From: Neisseria zalophi
GTDB taxonomy: Bacteria; Pseudomonadota; Gammaproteobacteria; Burkholderiales; Neisseriaceae
DNA: 64,000 nt
Assembly: GCF_008807015.1 (NCBI RefSeq)
Contig: NZ_CP031700.1
Coordinates: 992,001-1,056,000, forward strand
Direction: 5' to 3'
Made by a program: the position numbers and the translations under genes. Shown here piece after piece: positions 53,514 to 62,248 of this stretch (within the stretch, counting starts at the first letter, position 1; each line of letters starts with the position of its first letter). A model generated the notes under the pieces. It was not told the DNA's origin, ran no database searches, and saw nothing but the letters and a program-made list of their open reading frames with translations.

Positions 53514-54905
53514 TTATTTTGATTCGGCTAATTTTTTCTGTTTCGGCAGAATAAAGCGAATCCGCAAACCGTTGGGCTTCACGTTTTCGGCAATAATTTT
53601 GCCTGAATGTTGGTTGATAATATGCTTGGTAATTGCCAAGCCTAAGCCTGTGCCGGGTTTGTGGGCGCTGCTGTCGGCACGGTAGAAAGCGGTGAAAATA
53701 TGCGGCAGCTGCATTTCATCCACGCCGGAGCCGTTGTCGGTAACATCAATTAGCCAGTTTTTGGCATCTTGATACAGTTTTACTGTAATGGTGCTGCCTT
53801 CGGGGCTGTATGCCATGGCATTGCGGATGACATTATCGAATGCACGATATAGAAAGCCTTCGTTGGCGGGCAAAGAGGCGGTGTCGGCCACTTTTTCGAT
53901 TTGCAGCAATAACTTCTGATGATTTTGCAGAGCAACAGCTTGGCTGTCTTCCACAAGTTGGGTAAAAAACGGCACCAGAGCCAGATTATCTTTTTCCAAC
54001 GGCACATTAGAGGTTTCCAAACGCGACAGCGTGAGCAACTCACCGACCAATGTATCCATCCGGGTCAGTTCGCCTTCAAGGCGTTTGAGATATTGCTCTT
54101 GTTTGTGCGGCTGTGCCTGTATCAGGCCGACAATGGCCTGCATCCGTGCCAGCGGCGAGCGCATCTCATGGGATACGTGGTGCAGAAGGTGACGTTCTTT
54201 GGAAACCAGCTGTTGCAGTTGCGCAGCCATTTTGTCGAACTGGGCGGCCAGATGGGAAAGCTCGTCATCACGATCATTCATTTGCTGAACAATACGGGTT
54301 TCCAAATCGCCTGAAGCCAAACGGTTCATACCGGATCCGAGAATTTTAATGGGCTTGGTAATATTGTTGGTCAGAATATAAGCCAACAGCAGGCCGACTA
54401 AAATAATGAAAGAAAGAATAATAAATTCGTGCCAGATAGGTGCCAGTTCCAAGCCGGGAATAAACAGCGGGCTGGGTAGGCGTTGAATCTGTTGGCTGTC
54501 CCAATTGCGGATAAAGAACAGATATTCTTCACCCCAACGGTCGAATTCGATATGAGCTAAGTGCGAATCGGGATTTTCTAAAGCAAATTCACGAGCGGTA
54601 TGTATGGTTTGCTCATCAATCGGACGTTCGAGAATATCTTGAACCAAGTCGCCGGAAATCACAAATACGTTTTCGGAGACGGGGTTGTCCCGCCATTCGT
54701 TGAGAATCTCACGCGCCCCTTGTTCGCCGCGCACTTTAAATGCAGAAATGGCGCTGCCCATTAGGGTGGTTTCAATGGTGCGGCGTTGCTGGAATTGATT
54801 TTCAGCAATAGTATTTTGCACCAGCCAGAAAGAAAAACTCGCCACAAAGATGGCACAGATAATCACTGCGCAAAATGTGGCGAATATACGTTGAAACAGT
54901 TTCAT
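53514..54905 (-). CDS. misS: Two-component sensor histidine kinase MisS (CpxA-like)
   Basis: Inner-membrane kinase of 463 residues controlling envelope-related genes with MisR. TM1 at about 7-29, a periplasmic domain of about 130 residues, TM2 at about 165-185, HAMP at about 187-240. The phosphoacceptor His is in HHVSHEMRSPLARMQ (about 244). ATPase motifs: DNVIRNAMAYSPEG (N box, about 360), DVTDNGSGVD (G1) and KPGTGLGLAITKHI (G2). It lies 25 bases after misR. Confidence 0.92.
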   Translation of the reverse strand: MKLFQRIFATFCAVIICAIFVASFSFWLVQNTIAENQFQQRRTIETTLMGSAISAFKVRGEQGAREILNEWRDNPVSENVFVISGDLVQDILERPIDEQTIHTAREFALENPDSHLAHIEFDRWGEEYLFFIRNWDSQQIQRLPSPLFIPGLELAPIWHEFIILSFIILVGLLLAYILTNNITKPIKILGSGMNRLASGDLETRIVQQMNDRDDELSHLAAQFDKMAAQLQQLVSKERHLLHHVSHEMRSPLARMQAIVGLIQAQPHKQEQYLKRLEGELTRMDTLVGELLTLSRLETSNVPLEKDNLALVPFFTQLVEDSQAVALQNHQKLLLQIEKVADTASLPANEGFLYRAFDNVIRNAMAYSPEGSTITVKLYQDAKNWLIDVTDNGSGVDEMQLPHIFTAFYRADSSAHKPGTGLGLAITKHIINQHSGKIIAENVKPNGLRIRFILPKQKKLAESK

Positions 54906-54930
54906 TTAGCTGTTTTATCTTTATAAGAAA

Positions 54931-55608
54931 TCAGTTTTTAACAAACAGGTAGCCCAAGCCGCGCACGGTTTGGATCAGCGAAGCATCACCGAGTTTGTGG
55001 CGGATACTTGAAATATGCACGTCAATGCTGCGGTCGAACTTAGCCAGTTTGCGGTCGAGCGCTTCTACCGATAAGGTTTCTTTGCTCACTACCTGACCGG
55101 CATGGCGCATCAGCACTTCAAGCAGGTTGAATTCGGTGCTGGTCAGCTCAAGCGGAACATCTTTAATGGCTGCTTGGCGTTTGGCCGGATAAAGCACCAC
55201 ATCGCTAACGGAAATGCTGTTGGGGCTGGCACTTTGCTCGCCTGATTGTTGTGCGCGGCGCAAGATGGCGTTGATACGTGCCAATAGCTCGCGTGGTGTG
55301 CAGGGCTTTGGTACATAATCGTCGGCACCCATTTCCAAGCCGATAATACGGTCGATATCATCGCCTTTGGCGGTTAGCATGATGATGGGCACCTTGCTTT
55401 GGTTGCGGACGTTTTTCAATACGTCCAAGCCGTTCATTTTCGGCATCATGGAGTCCAATACGACCACATCGTATTGGCCGGAAAGAATTTCCTGAACACC
55501 GGCTTCACCGTCGGGTACGCTGTTGACGTTTAAACCTTCGGCCGTTAGGTATTCGGTTAATAATTCGGTTAACAAAGCATCATCATCTACCAATAATACG
55601 CGACTCAT
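54931..55608 (-). CDS. misR: Response regulator MisR (OmpR family, CpxR-like)
   Basis: DNA-binding partner of MisS, 225 residues. Receiver domain: acidic pocket DDDA (8-11), phosphoacceptor Asp in VVVLDSMMPKMNGLDVL (about 52), and Lys in DDYVPKPCTPRELLARI (about 102). The winged-helix C-domain (about 130-225) has LTSTEFNLLEVLMRHAGQVV and RSIDVHISSIRHKLGD, ending QTVRGLGYLFVKN. The sequence agrees closely with my recollection of meningococcal MisR. Confidence 0.95.
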   Translation of the reverse strand: MSRVLLVDDDALLTELLTEYLTAEGLNVNSVPDGEAGVQEILSGQYDVVVLDSMMPKMNGLDVLKNVRNQSKVPIIMLTAKGDDIDRIIGLEMGADDYVPKPCTPRELLARINAILRRAQQSGEQSASPNSISVSDVVLYPAKRQAAIKDVPLELTSTEFNLLEVLMRHAGQVVSKETLSVEALDRKLAKFDRSIDVHISSIRHKLGDASLIQTVRGLGYLFVKN

Positions 55609-55797
55609 GGTTTGTCCTTTACCTTTTCTGGTTATGGCTGCTTAATAAAAAAATATGCAGCCGAAATGATTGTTAATCTTAACATGCAAATCAGCTTTCT
55701 TGATAGCATGTACTTCTATGCTTTTGCGCTTTTTTGCAATGCATCGGGCGGCCTTTACATTTCAGACGGCCTGTTTACTGTTGTAATCGGCGGTATT

Positions 55798-57621
55798 TTA
55801 TTCTTCACATGTTTTGGCTTCAGGATATTGCCGACGAAAGGTTGTGCAATCGGCAGCAATTTGTGTTTCCAATGGCTTCAATACCGCGTTGCTGCGGATT
55901 TTGTCGGCATAATGGGGCATCATATAAGGATAATAACGGTAGGTATGATGCAGCCATTGTTCGGCCTGTTGCGTTTCTCCTGATCGGTAGCGGTACAAAC
56001 CGACCTGATAAGTGCTGGAATAGGGGCGGTACATCAAGGCTTGTTGCGCCGCTTCTGCCGCCCATGAATAAATAGCGCTGTCGGCGGGGTTCACCTTTCT
56101 GGTTAACGACAGCTGCGCATAATAGCGAAGCATCGGTTCGTTTGCGGCAATTTCTCTCAAGCCGTTTATTTTGTCTGCCGCTTGTGCGGCCGTTTCATTT
56201 TTTAAACGGCGGTCGAATGCGGTTAAATCGGTATAGGCAAAGCCAAGCCGCACAATCGCCGCCAGTATCAATACGGCCAATACCGAGCCACCGATATTGT
56301 ATCGGCGTGCAACGGCATGGGTATCGGCCACATCATTTTCTTGCGCCGGTGAAAGGCTGGCCATAACTGCAAACGGCACCAAAAAGTAGATATACCAAAG
56401 CGGATATTCGAGCATGCTATGACAAAGCGATACTGCCATTAAAGATAATAGTAGCAGTGATGCCATATTGGCAGGCCGTCTGAACATACGCTTGATAACG
56501 GCCAAAAAGCCCAATACCACCACTAAGGTGCCGACCAAACCCATTTCAGACAATAATTGCAATATTAAATTATGCGAATGTGTAAACAGAACATTCAATA
56601 GATTATTGCTGAAGCCGTCTGCCTGACCGTCTATTAAGAAGCCTTGCTGTGCATAGCTGCCCCAACCGTGTCCCCAAACAGGTGCGGATAAGAATATTGT
56701 CCATGCCTTATGCCATTCGATATCGCGGGCGGAGCCGCCGAAGCTGCCGCCTTCCACCCGTGCTAACGCCGTGTCGTATTGCACTCCGGATAACCAATCC
56801 AGCAAATAGCTCATGCCGAATTGAACCGCCACCGTACACATAAGGGCAAAAGCGATAATCACAACAATACGGTTGGCGGCACGTCCGGCATATAAACGCC
56901 ATAACGGCAGCAGCAAACCCACACCGACCACATAAGTGAAAATTGTGCGCGAGTTCACCAACCCTAAAGCAAATGTCAGTGCTAGTACCCAAATTAATCC
57001 CAACCAACCCGGCATTCGGCGTTGCGACCACAAATAAGAAGCCGCCAACACACCCCACATCAGATAATGCCCTAAATGATTACGCTGGCCGAGCTGGCCG
57101 TTGACTTCACGCAAACCGCGGTAGGCAATAATGCCGCGGAACATGCTATCCGACGCCCAACCTGTAAACTGCATGAGGGCGACGGCGGCCTGTATCAGTG
57201 CGCCGATAGCCAATGCCCAAGCGAATACCGAGACCACGCGCTCTTGTCCGACATCCGCTATCCAACCGCGGCATGCCCATGCGGTCAGTGCAAGAGTAAT
57301 AAAAGCCGATACGGCCATATCGCTCATGCCCGGATAAACCAGATTCATCACCCTTGCCTGAAGCCACCAAAATGCGGCCAATACCAAAAAATAGACCGAA
57401 GCGGCAGGCAGCTTCACATTCAGACGTCCTGTTAGGGCAGTGAGCAACAGCAACACCGCCGCACCCGATAAAGAAGCGGCCTCCAAATAAAAGCTGGACA
57501 GCGGGCCGACCCGGTAAAGCGAGAGAAAAGGCCCCGCACCTATCCATAGAAAACAAAGCCATAGCGGCCATAAGCACCATGCCCATACCGTTTCACGGCC
57601 GTCTGAAAAGCGGCTATACAT
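55798..57621 (-). CDS. pglL: PglL-type O-oligosaccharyltransferase
   Basis: Inner-membrane enzyme that moves lipid-linked glycans to pilin and other proteins in the periplasm. The 607 residues carry about 11 TM segments up to residue 440, the Wzy_C/O-antigen-ligase region with LRGVNGQLGQRNHLGHYL-like sequence (LREVNGQLGQRNHLGHYLMW, about 170) and the loop with catalytic-type His in FTHSHNLILQLLSEMGLVG (about 350). A soluble tail (about 470-607) has TPR-like features. ATG 57621 overlaps the upstream gene by 8 bases; the first residues MYSRFSDGRE include a translated DUS. Confidence 0.92.
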   Translation of the reverse strand: MYSRFSDGRETVWAWCLWPLWLCFLWIGAGPFLSLYRVGPLSSFYLEAASLSGAAVLLLLTALTGRLNVKLPAASVYFLVLAAFWWLQARVMNLVYPGMSDMAVSAFITLALTAWACRGWIADVGQERVVSVFAWALAIGALIQAAVALMQFTGWASDSMFRGIIAYRGLREVNGQLGQRNHLGHYLMWGVLAASYLWSQRRMPGWLGLIWVLALTFALGLVNSRTIFTYVVGVGLLLPLWRLYAGRAANRIVVIIAFALMCTVAVQFGMSYLLDWLSGVQYDTALARVEGGSFGGSARDIEWHKAWTIFLSAPVWGHGWGSYAQQGFLIDGQADGFSNNLLNVLFTHSHNLILQLLSEMGLVGTLVVVLGFLAVIKRMFRRPANMASLLLLSLMAVSLCHSMLEYPLWYIYFLVPFAVMASLSPAQENDVADTHAVARRYNIGGSVLAVLILAAIVRLGFAYTDLTAFDRRLKNETAAQAADKINGLREIAANEPMLRYYAQLSLTRKVNPADSAIYSWAAEAAQQALMYRPYSSTYQVGLYRYRSGETQQAEQWLHHTYRYYPYMMPHYADKIRSNAVLKPLETQIAADCTTFRRQYPEAKTCEE

Positions 57622-57988
57622 GTTCGGCCGCCTTTCTTTGTCGGCGTACATACATCAGGCAGGCGCTAAAAAAAACAAGCGAGCAAATCAAAGCAAATGC
57701 AGCACAAGCTTTGCTGACGGTAGAAGCATCAAACAACCTGACCACTGCTTCGGCAAAATAAGGTAAAACCAACAGGCTGCTGTATTGAAAAGTATAAATC
57801 CGGCCTTTTAATATTCCGCTTAACGGCAGGCATAAAGGCAGAGCCTTCAATGCTAACCACGAACCGCCCGGGCGCAGGGGCGCAAGCCATAGTTCCCATG
57901 CCAGACTGATGGCGATGAGTGCACACAGGCTGATAACGGCTGCCCGATAAGCTGTGTTGGTTTCGGTATTGTTTGGGTGTGTATTCAT
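57614..57988 (-). CDS. DUF2069 family membrane protein
   Basis: Small inner-membrane protein of 124 residues with four hydrophobic segments (about 15-32, 40-58, 65-82, 90-112). Features of DUF2069 are LAWELWLAPLRPGGSWLALK and the central GRIYTFQYSSLLVLPYFAEA. The role is unknown. It is translationally coupled to pglL. Confidence 0.8.
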   Translation of the reverse strand: MNTHPNNTETNTAYRAAVISLCALIAISLAWELWLAPLRPGGSWLALKALPLCLPLSGILKGRIYTFQYSSLLVLPYFAEAVVRLFDASTVSKACAAFALICSLVFFSACLMYVRRQRKAAEHV

Positions 57989-58403
57989 AATTTATGTGTG
58001 AAGTTTTATAGGCCGTCTGAATAAAATATATTAAAAAAAATAAGCCATTTGACCGATGCGGTTTATTTGTCAGGTCGGTTTGCGTTATAGCTCGTTTATT
58101 GCTGCCACACCTTTTCAGACGGCTTGAAAAGAAAATAGTTTACTCATTGTTATTATCTTTATGCACACGTGAGAAATATTTTAGATGAAAGCATTGTTTT
58201 ATTCGTTAAGCATTTTTCGCTATGTATGGGCGAATGGTTTAAAAACAATAAAAAAATAGGTTCGATACAATACTGCCTGATTATTTGATTTTTTTGAAAT
58301 TGTTTTTAAGGTTATTTAATAGTATGGCTGTTTTTAAGAAGTGGGCAAAATGATGAATAAGGCCGTCTGAATGCTTTCAGACGGCCTATTGGCAGATTTA
58401 GAG
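57989..58403. other. Intergenic region between the DUF2069 gene and relA
   Basis: About 415 bases. Single DUS near 58010 and 58110 and an inverted pair at 58359-58388 next to the relA stop (probable relA terminator). The middle (58130-58330) is AT-rich with no convincing ORF or RNA gene. Confidence 0.5.
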
Positions 58404-60617
58404 TTAAAGGCGGGTAACACTCAATACGCCGTTAATTTCCATAATATTGGCCAATACGCGCGGCAGATCATCCACCTGCCTCACTTCCAGCGTAAAACGC
58501 AAACTGGCTTCCAAATTGCGGCTTTGTGTTTGTACCGCGGTTACATTGAGTTTGTGGCGGGCAAAGGCATCGGAAATGTCGCGTAACAAACCGTTGCGGT
58601 CTTGAGCGCGGACTTCTACATCCACCGCAAAAACTTGCCCCTCTTGTGCTTGCGCCCAAGTGGCGCTCAATACCTTATCGGGAGATTGTTCGGCCAAGTG
58701 TTGGAATGACGGGCAGTTGCTGCGGTGTATCGAAATACCGCGCCCGCGGGTGACAAAGCCGACAATATTATCGGGCGGCGCCGGTTTGCAGCATTTGGCT
58801 AAGGTTGTCAGCAAGCCGTCTTCGCCGTCTACCAATACGCCGTTTTTACCGCCTTTTTTGATTTTCGATTGTTTGATAATGGTGGTTTCATCTACCGGCA
58901 CAGGCGGTGGTTCGACCAATTTTCCGCAGGCTTTTTGAATGGCACGCGGTGAGATTTCACCCTGACCGACGGCGGTGTATAAATCTTCGATTTTTTTAAA
59001 GCCGAGTTTTTCGGATAAGTCTTGCAAATTAGGCTTCGGCACAACTTTTGTCAGTTGTTTTTCAAGCTGGGTACGACCATTTTCACGCACGGAATCGGCA
59101 TTTTGCTGGCGGATAAACGCTCGGATTTTGCTGATGGCTTTGCTGGATTTTACCCAGCCCTCATAGAGCCAGTTCACCGACGGCGAGCCTTCTTTGGCAG
59201 TAATGATTTCCACCCGTTGGCCGTTTTCGAGTTGGGTAGACAGCGGCACAATTTGTCCGTCTACTTTCGCACCGCGGCAGCGGTCGCCGATGCTGCTGTG
59301 CAATGCATAGGCAAAGTCGATGGGGGTCGAGCCGGTGGGCAGTGATAAAACCTTACCGTGCGGTGTGAGCACATAAATCGTATCGTTGAACAATTCGGTA
59401 CGGAATGCGCCGGCCAAGTCTTCACTATCGTGGTCGGCCATGTTTTCACGCCACTCGAGTAGTTGGCGCAGCCATGCGATTTTTTGTTCGTAGGCACTGT
59501 CGCCCTTGCCGCCTTCTTTATAGCGCCAGTGTGCCGCTACCCCGAATTCATTGAATTGGTGCATATCGAAGGTGCGGATTTGCACTTCCACACCTTTGTC
59601 TTGCGGCCCGATGACTACGGTATGCAGGCTTTTATAGCCGTTGCCTTTGGGTTGGGCGATATAGTCGTCAAACTCGCCGGGTACAGGTTGCCAAAGGCTG
59701 TGGACGATGCCCAATGTGGTATAGCACTCGGCAACGGTATCAACGAGAATACGCACGGCACGGATATCGTAAAGCCCTTCAAAGCCAATTTTTTTCTTCA
59801 CCATTTTTTTATAAATGGAATAGATATGTTTGGGGCGGCCGGCTACGTCGTAATGAATATGGTATTTATCCAATTCGGTACGTAAATTACCGAGAAAGTT
59901 CTTGATATATTCGAGCCGTTCGGTACGCTTTTCATCTAATAGTGTGGCGATTTCTTTGTATTTCTCAGGGTTTTGATGACGAAAACCCAAGTCTTCGAGT
60001 TGCCATTTAAGCTGCCAAACCCCCAAACGGTTGGCCAACGGGGCGAAAATATCGAGTGTTTCTTTTGCTAGGGCGCGTTTTTCTTCGCTATCGGGCAGGG
60101 TGCCGATAAATTGCATGGTGCGGGTACGCAGTGCCAGTTTAATCAGCACTACACGGATATCGCTTACCATCGCCAACAGCATTTTGCGCATGGTTTCGGC
60201 TTGTTGCGCCCGCTCTTCGGGTGTTGCCAAGCTGTCAACGCGGGCAAAATGAGTCAGCTTTTGTACTTCGTCGATGCCTTTAACGAGATTGCATACCGAC
60301 GCACCGCATTTTTCGGTCACCGTTTCCTGCCATTCAGGATAAAAAGATGGAATTTGGGTGAGTATGGTGGCGGCGACGGCGTCCGGCAGCAAATCCATTT
60401 CGGCAACCATTTGTGCGGCGCCGAGAAAATGGCTCATCAAAGGTTCGCCGTCTACGGTGAGGCCGTCAACGGGATAATATTCTTGAACCAGTTTGCGTGC
60501 GTTAAGCAATAGCTGTGCATCTTTGTCGCCGAGTTTGGCAACATAGCCGTTGAACCATTGGTGATAGTCGTCAAGATTCGGTGCAATGCTGCTGGGGGCT
60601 TGTGCGATATTGGTCAT
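58404..60617 (-). CDS. relA: GTP pyrophosphokinase RelA
   Basis: Ribosome-linked (p)ppGpp synthetase of 737 residues. The N-terminal HD-type domain is degenerate: where SpoT-type enzymes have the HD pair the sequence reads VAATILTQIPSFY, so hydrolase activity is not expected. The synthetase domain has GFEGLYDIRAVRILVDT and PVPGEFDDYIAQPKGNGYKS, including the EFDD word of monofunctional RelA. TGS (about 415-475, DTIYVLTPHGKVLSLPTG), a conserved Cys/His region (CCKPAPPDNIVGFVTRGRGI) and a C-terminal ACT domain follow. Confidence 0.95.
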   Translation of the reverse strand: MTNIAQAPSSIAPNLDDYHQWFNGYVAKLGDKDAQLLLNARKLVQEYYPVDGLTVDGEPLMSHFLGAAQMVAEMDLLPDAVAATILTQIPSFYPEWQETVTEKCGASVCNLVKGIDEVQKLTHFARVDSLATPEERAQQAETMRKMLLAMVSDIRVVLIKLALRTRTMQFIGTLPDSEEKRALAKETLDIFAPLANRLGVWQLKWQLEDLGFRHQNPEKYKEIATLLDEKRTERLEYIKNFLGNLRTELDKYHIHYDVAGRPKHIYSIYKKMVKKKIGFEGLYDIRAVRILVDTVAECYTTLGIVHSLWQPVPGEFDDYIAQPKGNGYKSLHTVVIGPQDKGVEVQIRTFDMHQFNEFGVAAHWRYKEGGKGDSAYEQKIAWLRQLLEWRENMADHDSEDLAGAFRTELFNDTIYVLTPHGKVLSLPTGSTPIDFAYALHSSIGDRCRGAKVDGQIVPLSTQLENGQRVEIITAKEGSPSVNWLYEGWVKSSKAISKIRAFIRQQNADSVRENGRTQLEKQLTKVVPKPNLQDLSEKLGFKKIEDLYTAVGQGEISPRAIQKACGKLVEPPPVPVDETTIIKQSKIKKGGKNGVLVDGEDGLLTTLAKCCKPAPPDNIVGFVTRGRGISIHRSNCPSFQHLAEQSPDKVLSATWAQAQEGQVFAVDVEVRAQDRNGLLRDISDAFARHKLNVTAVQTQSRNLEASLRFTLEVRQVDDLPRVLANIMEINGVLSVTRL

Positions 60618-60690
60618 GGCGTTTCCCGAGACAACGAATGTGGAACAGTTATTGTAGCGTTAAATTTCTTTTAAACCAATCAGGTGTAGA

Positions 60691-60723
60691 TAAGGCCGTC
60701 TGAAAATTTTTCAGACGGCCTGG
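60691..60723. terminator. DUS hairpin between relA and the efflux genes
   Basis: AAGGCCGTCTGAA and TTCAGACGGCCT around AAATTTT lie downstream of the minus-strand outer-membrane factor gene and upstream of relA. Confidence 0.75.
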
Positions 60724-60786
60724 CGATGATAATCAACTGTTTGTTTTATTTGGTTTTCAATAGAATGGTGTTTTGGGGGGAGACAC

Positions 60787-62199
60787 TTATTTTGCCATCG
60801 TATTGCTCACACTATTGCTGCTGCTGTAACGGCCGGCCATGGCTTTATAGATCATGTTTTCGTATTGCAGGCTTTCATAGCGCTGGTTTAATAGATTGCG
60901 GGCGGCGCCGTATTCATCGTTTAATGCTTCCAGCCAGACTCTTAATTCGTTTTTACCGTTTTCATAGCGTATTTGATAATAGCGGCTGTTTTTTTGCCGT
61001 AGGGCATATTGTTGTTGGCTGTCGGCATAGGTTTGCAGGGCATTGCGGTATTTTTGGTAATTCGCGGCGACTTCGTTTAATGCGGAGGTCACGGCTTGTT
61101 CAAAATCTAGATTGGCCGCTTGAAAATCGGCTTCGGCATTTTTATTCGTCCATTTCAGCGTTTTCCAATCCAAAAAAGGCAGGTTGATTCTCACCGAACT
61201 GCCTAGGAACGGCACATCAAATAAGGTGCCGGCCGTGTCGGAAGCGGTGCTGAGGCTGGCACCGATGGTGATACTCGGATAATAGCTGCGTTTTTGCGCA
61301 TCAACATTTTTCAAGGCCGATTGCAACCGGTATTCGGCCGCGCGCAGATCGGGGCGGTTGGCCAGTGTGGCAACGGGAACGTTTAAATCTACGCCGATGA
61401 CATCATGCAGGCGGAAATCGGCGGGGTCGGCGGCGGGTGATTCGCCGGGTTTGAGGTTTAATAGATTTCTAAGCACTTCTTCGGCGGTTTCTTTTTGCGT
61501 GGCCAATTGCGTCAGACTGCTTTGTGCGGCTAAGAGCGATTGCTCGGCCTGCCGCGGGCTGGCGGCATCTACTTTGCCATAGCGGTATTTGGCCGACATA
61601 ATGCGGCTGATTTCTTGATATTGCTGAATGGTTTTTTCAGTTAGGTTGATGGCTTCGTTGAGATAGGCAATATTGAAATAGGCATCGGCAATATTGTTGG
61701 CCAGGGTTAATCGGGTGGCGGCCATATCTTGGGCGGTTGCCTGATATTCCCACACTTGCGCATCGGCTCTGGCATTGAGTCTGTGCCATAAATCAAGCTC
61801 GTAGCTCAAACCGAGTTGGCTGCTGTATGAGGTATTGCTGTTGCCGGTGTCGAGATTTTTATTATTGGTGGCGCCCAAGGAAGCGTTGAAGTCGGGCACT
61901 AAGTCCGCCCCTAAAATATTGGCCTGATAAAGGGCTTTGTTAATGCGGATGGCGGCTTTCTTTAAATCGATATTGCGCTCGAATGCTTGTTGAATAAGGG
62001 CATTGAGTTGGTCGTCTTGGTAGCCTTCCCACCAATTGGGCTGGATATGGTAGCGTTGGGCGGTTTCGGTGGCGGAAATCACGTTGCCTGTTGCCGCCAG
62101 AGTCAGGTTTTGATCGGCACTATGCTGAATAGCGCAGCCGCCAAGTAGGAAAACCGCTCCTAAGGTAAAGGCCGTCTGAAAAGAGGTGTGTGGTTTCAT
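60787..62199 (-). CDS. TolC-family outer-membrane efflux lipoprotein (NodT type)
   Basis: Outer-membrane channel of 470 residues for the MacAB-type pump encoded upstream. A lipoprotein signal ends in LLGGC (about Cys 22). Two OEP repeats follow: NALIQQAFERNIDLKKAAIRI (about 60) with QLGLSYELDLWHRLNARADA, and RPDLRAAEYRLQSALKNVDA (about 285) with the second helical hairpin. ATG 62199 was chosen because the lipobox then lies at the usual distance; the frame is open to 62271 inside the macB end. A C-terminal Ser-rich tail is present. Confidence 0.9.
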   Translation of the reverse strand: MKPHTSFQTAFTLGAVFLLGGCAIQHSADQNLTLAATGNVISATETAQRYHIQPNWWEGYQDDQLNALIQQAFERNIDLKKAAIRINKALYQANILGADLVPDFNASLGATNNKNLDTGNSNTSYSSQLGLSYELDLWHRLNARADAQVWEYQATAQDMAATRLTLANNIADAYFNIAYLNEAINLTEKTIQQYQEISRIMSAKYRYGKVDAASPRQAEQSLLAAQSSLTQLATQKETAEEVLRNLLNLKPGESPAADPADFRLHDVIGVDLNVPVATLANRPDLRAAEYRLQSALKNVDAQKRSYYPSITIGASLSTASDTAGTLFDVPFLGSSVRINLPFLDWKTLKWTNKNAEADFQAANLDFEQAVTSALNEVAANYQKYRNALQTYADSQQQYALRQKNSRYYQIRYENGKNELRVWLEALNDEYGAARNLLNQRYESLQYENMIYKAMAGRYSSSNSVSNTMAK

Positions 62200-62248
62200 A
62201 AAACGGTTCCGATGGTTTTCGGACAGCTTGTTTCGCCGTCCGAATGGT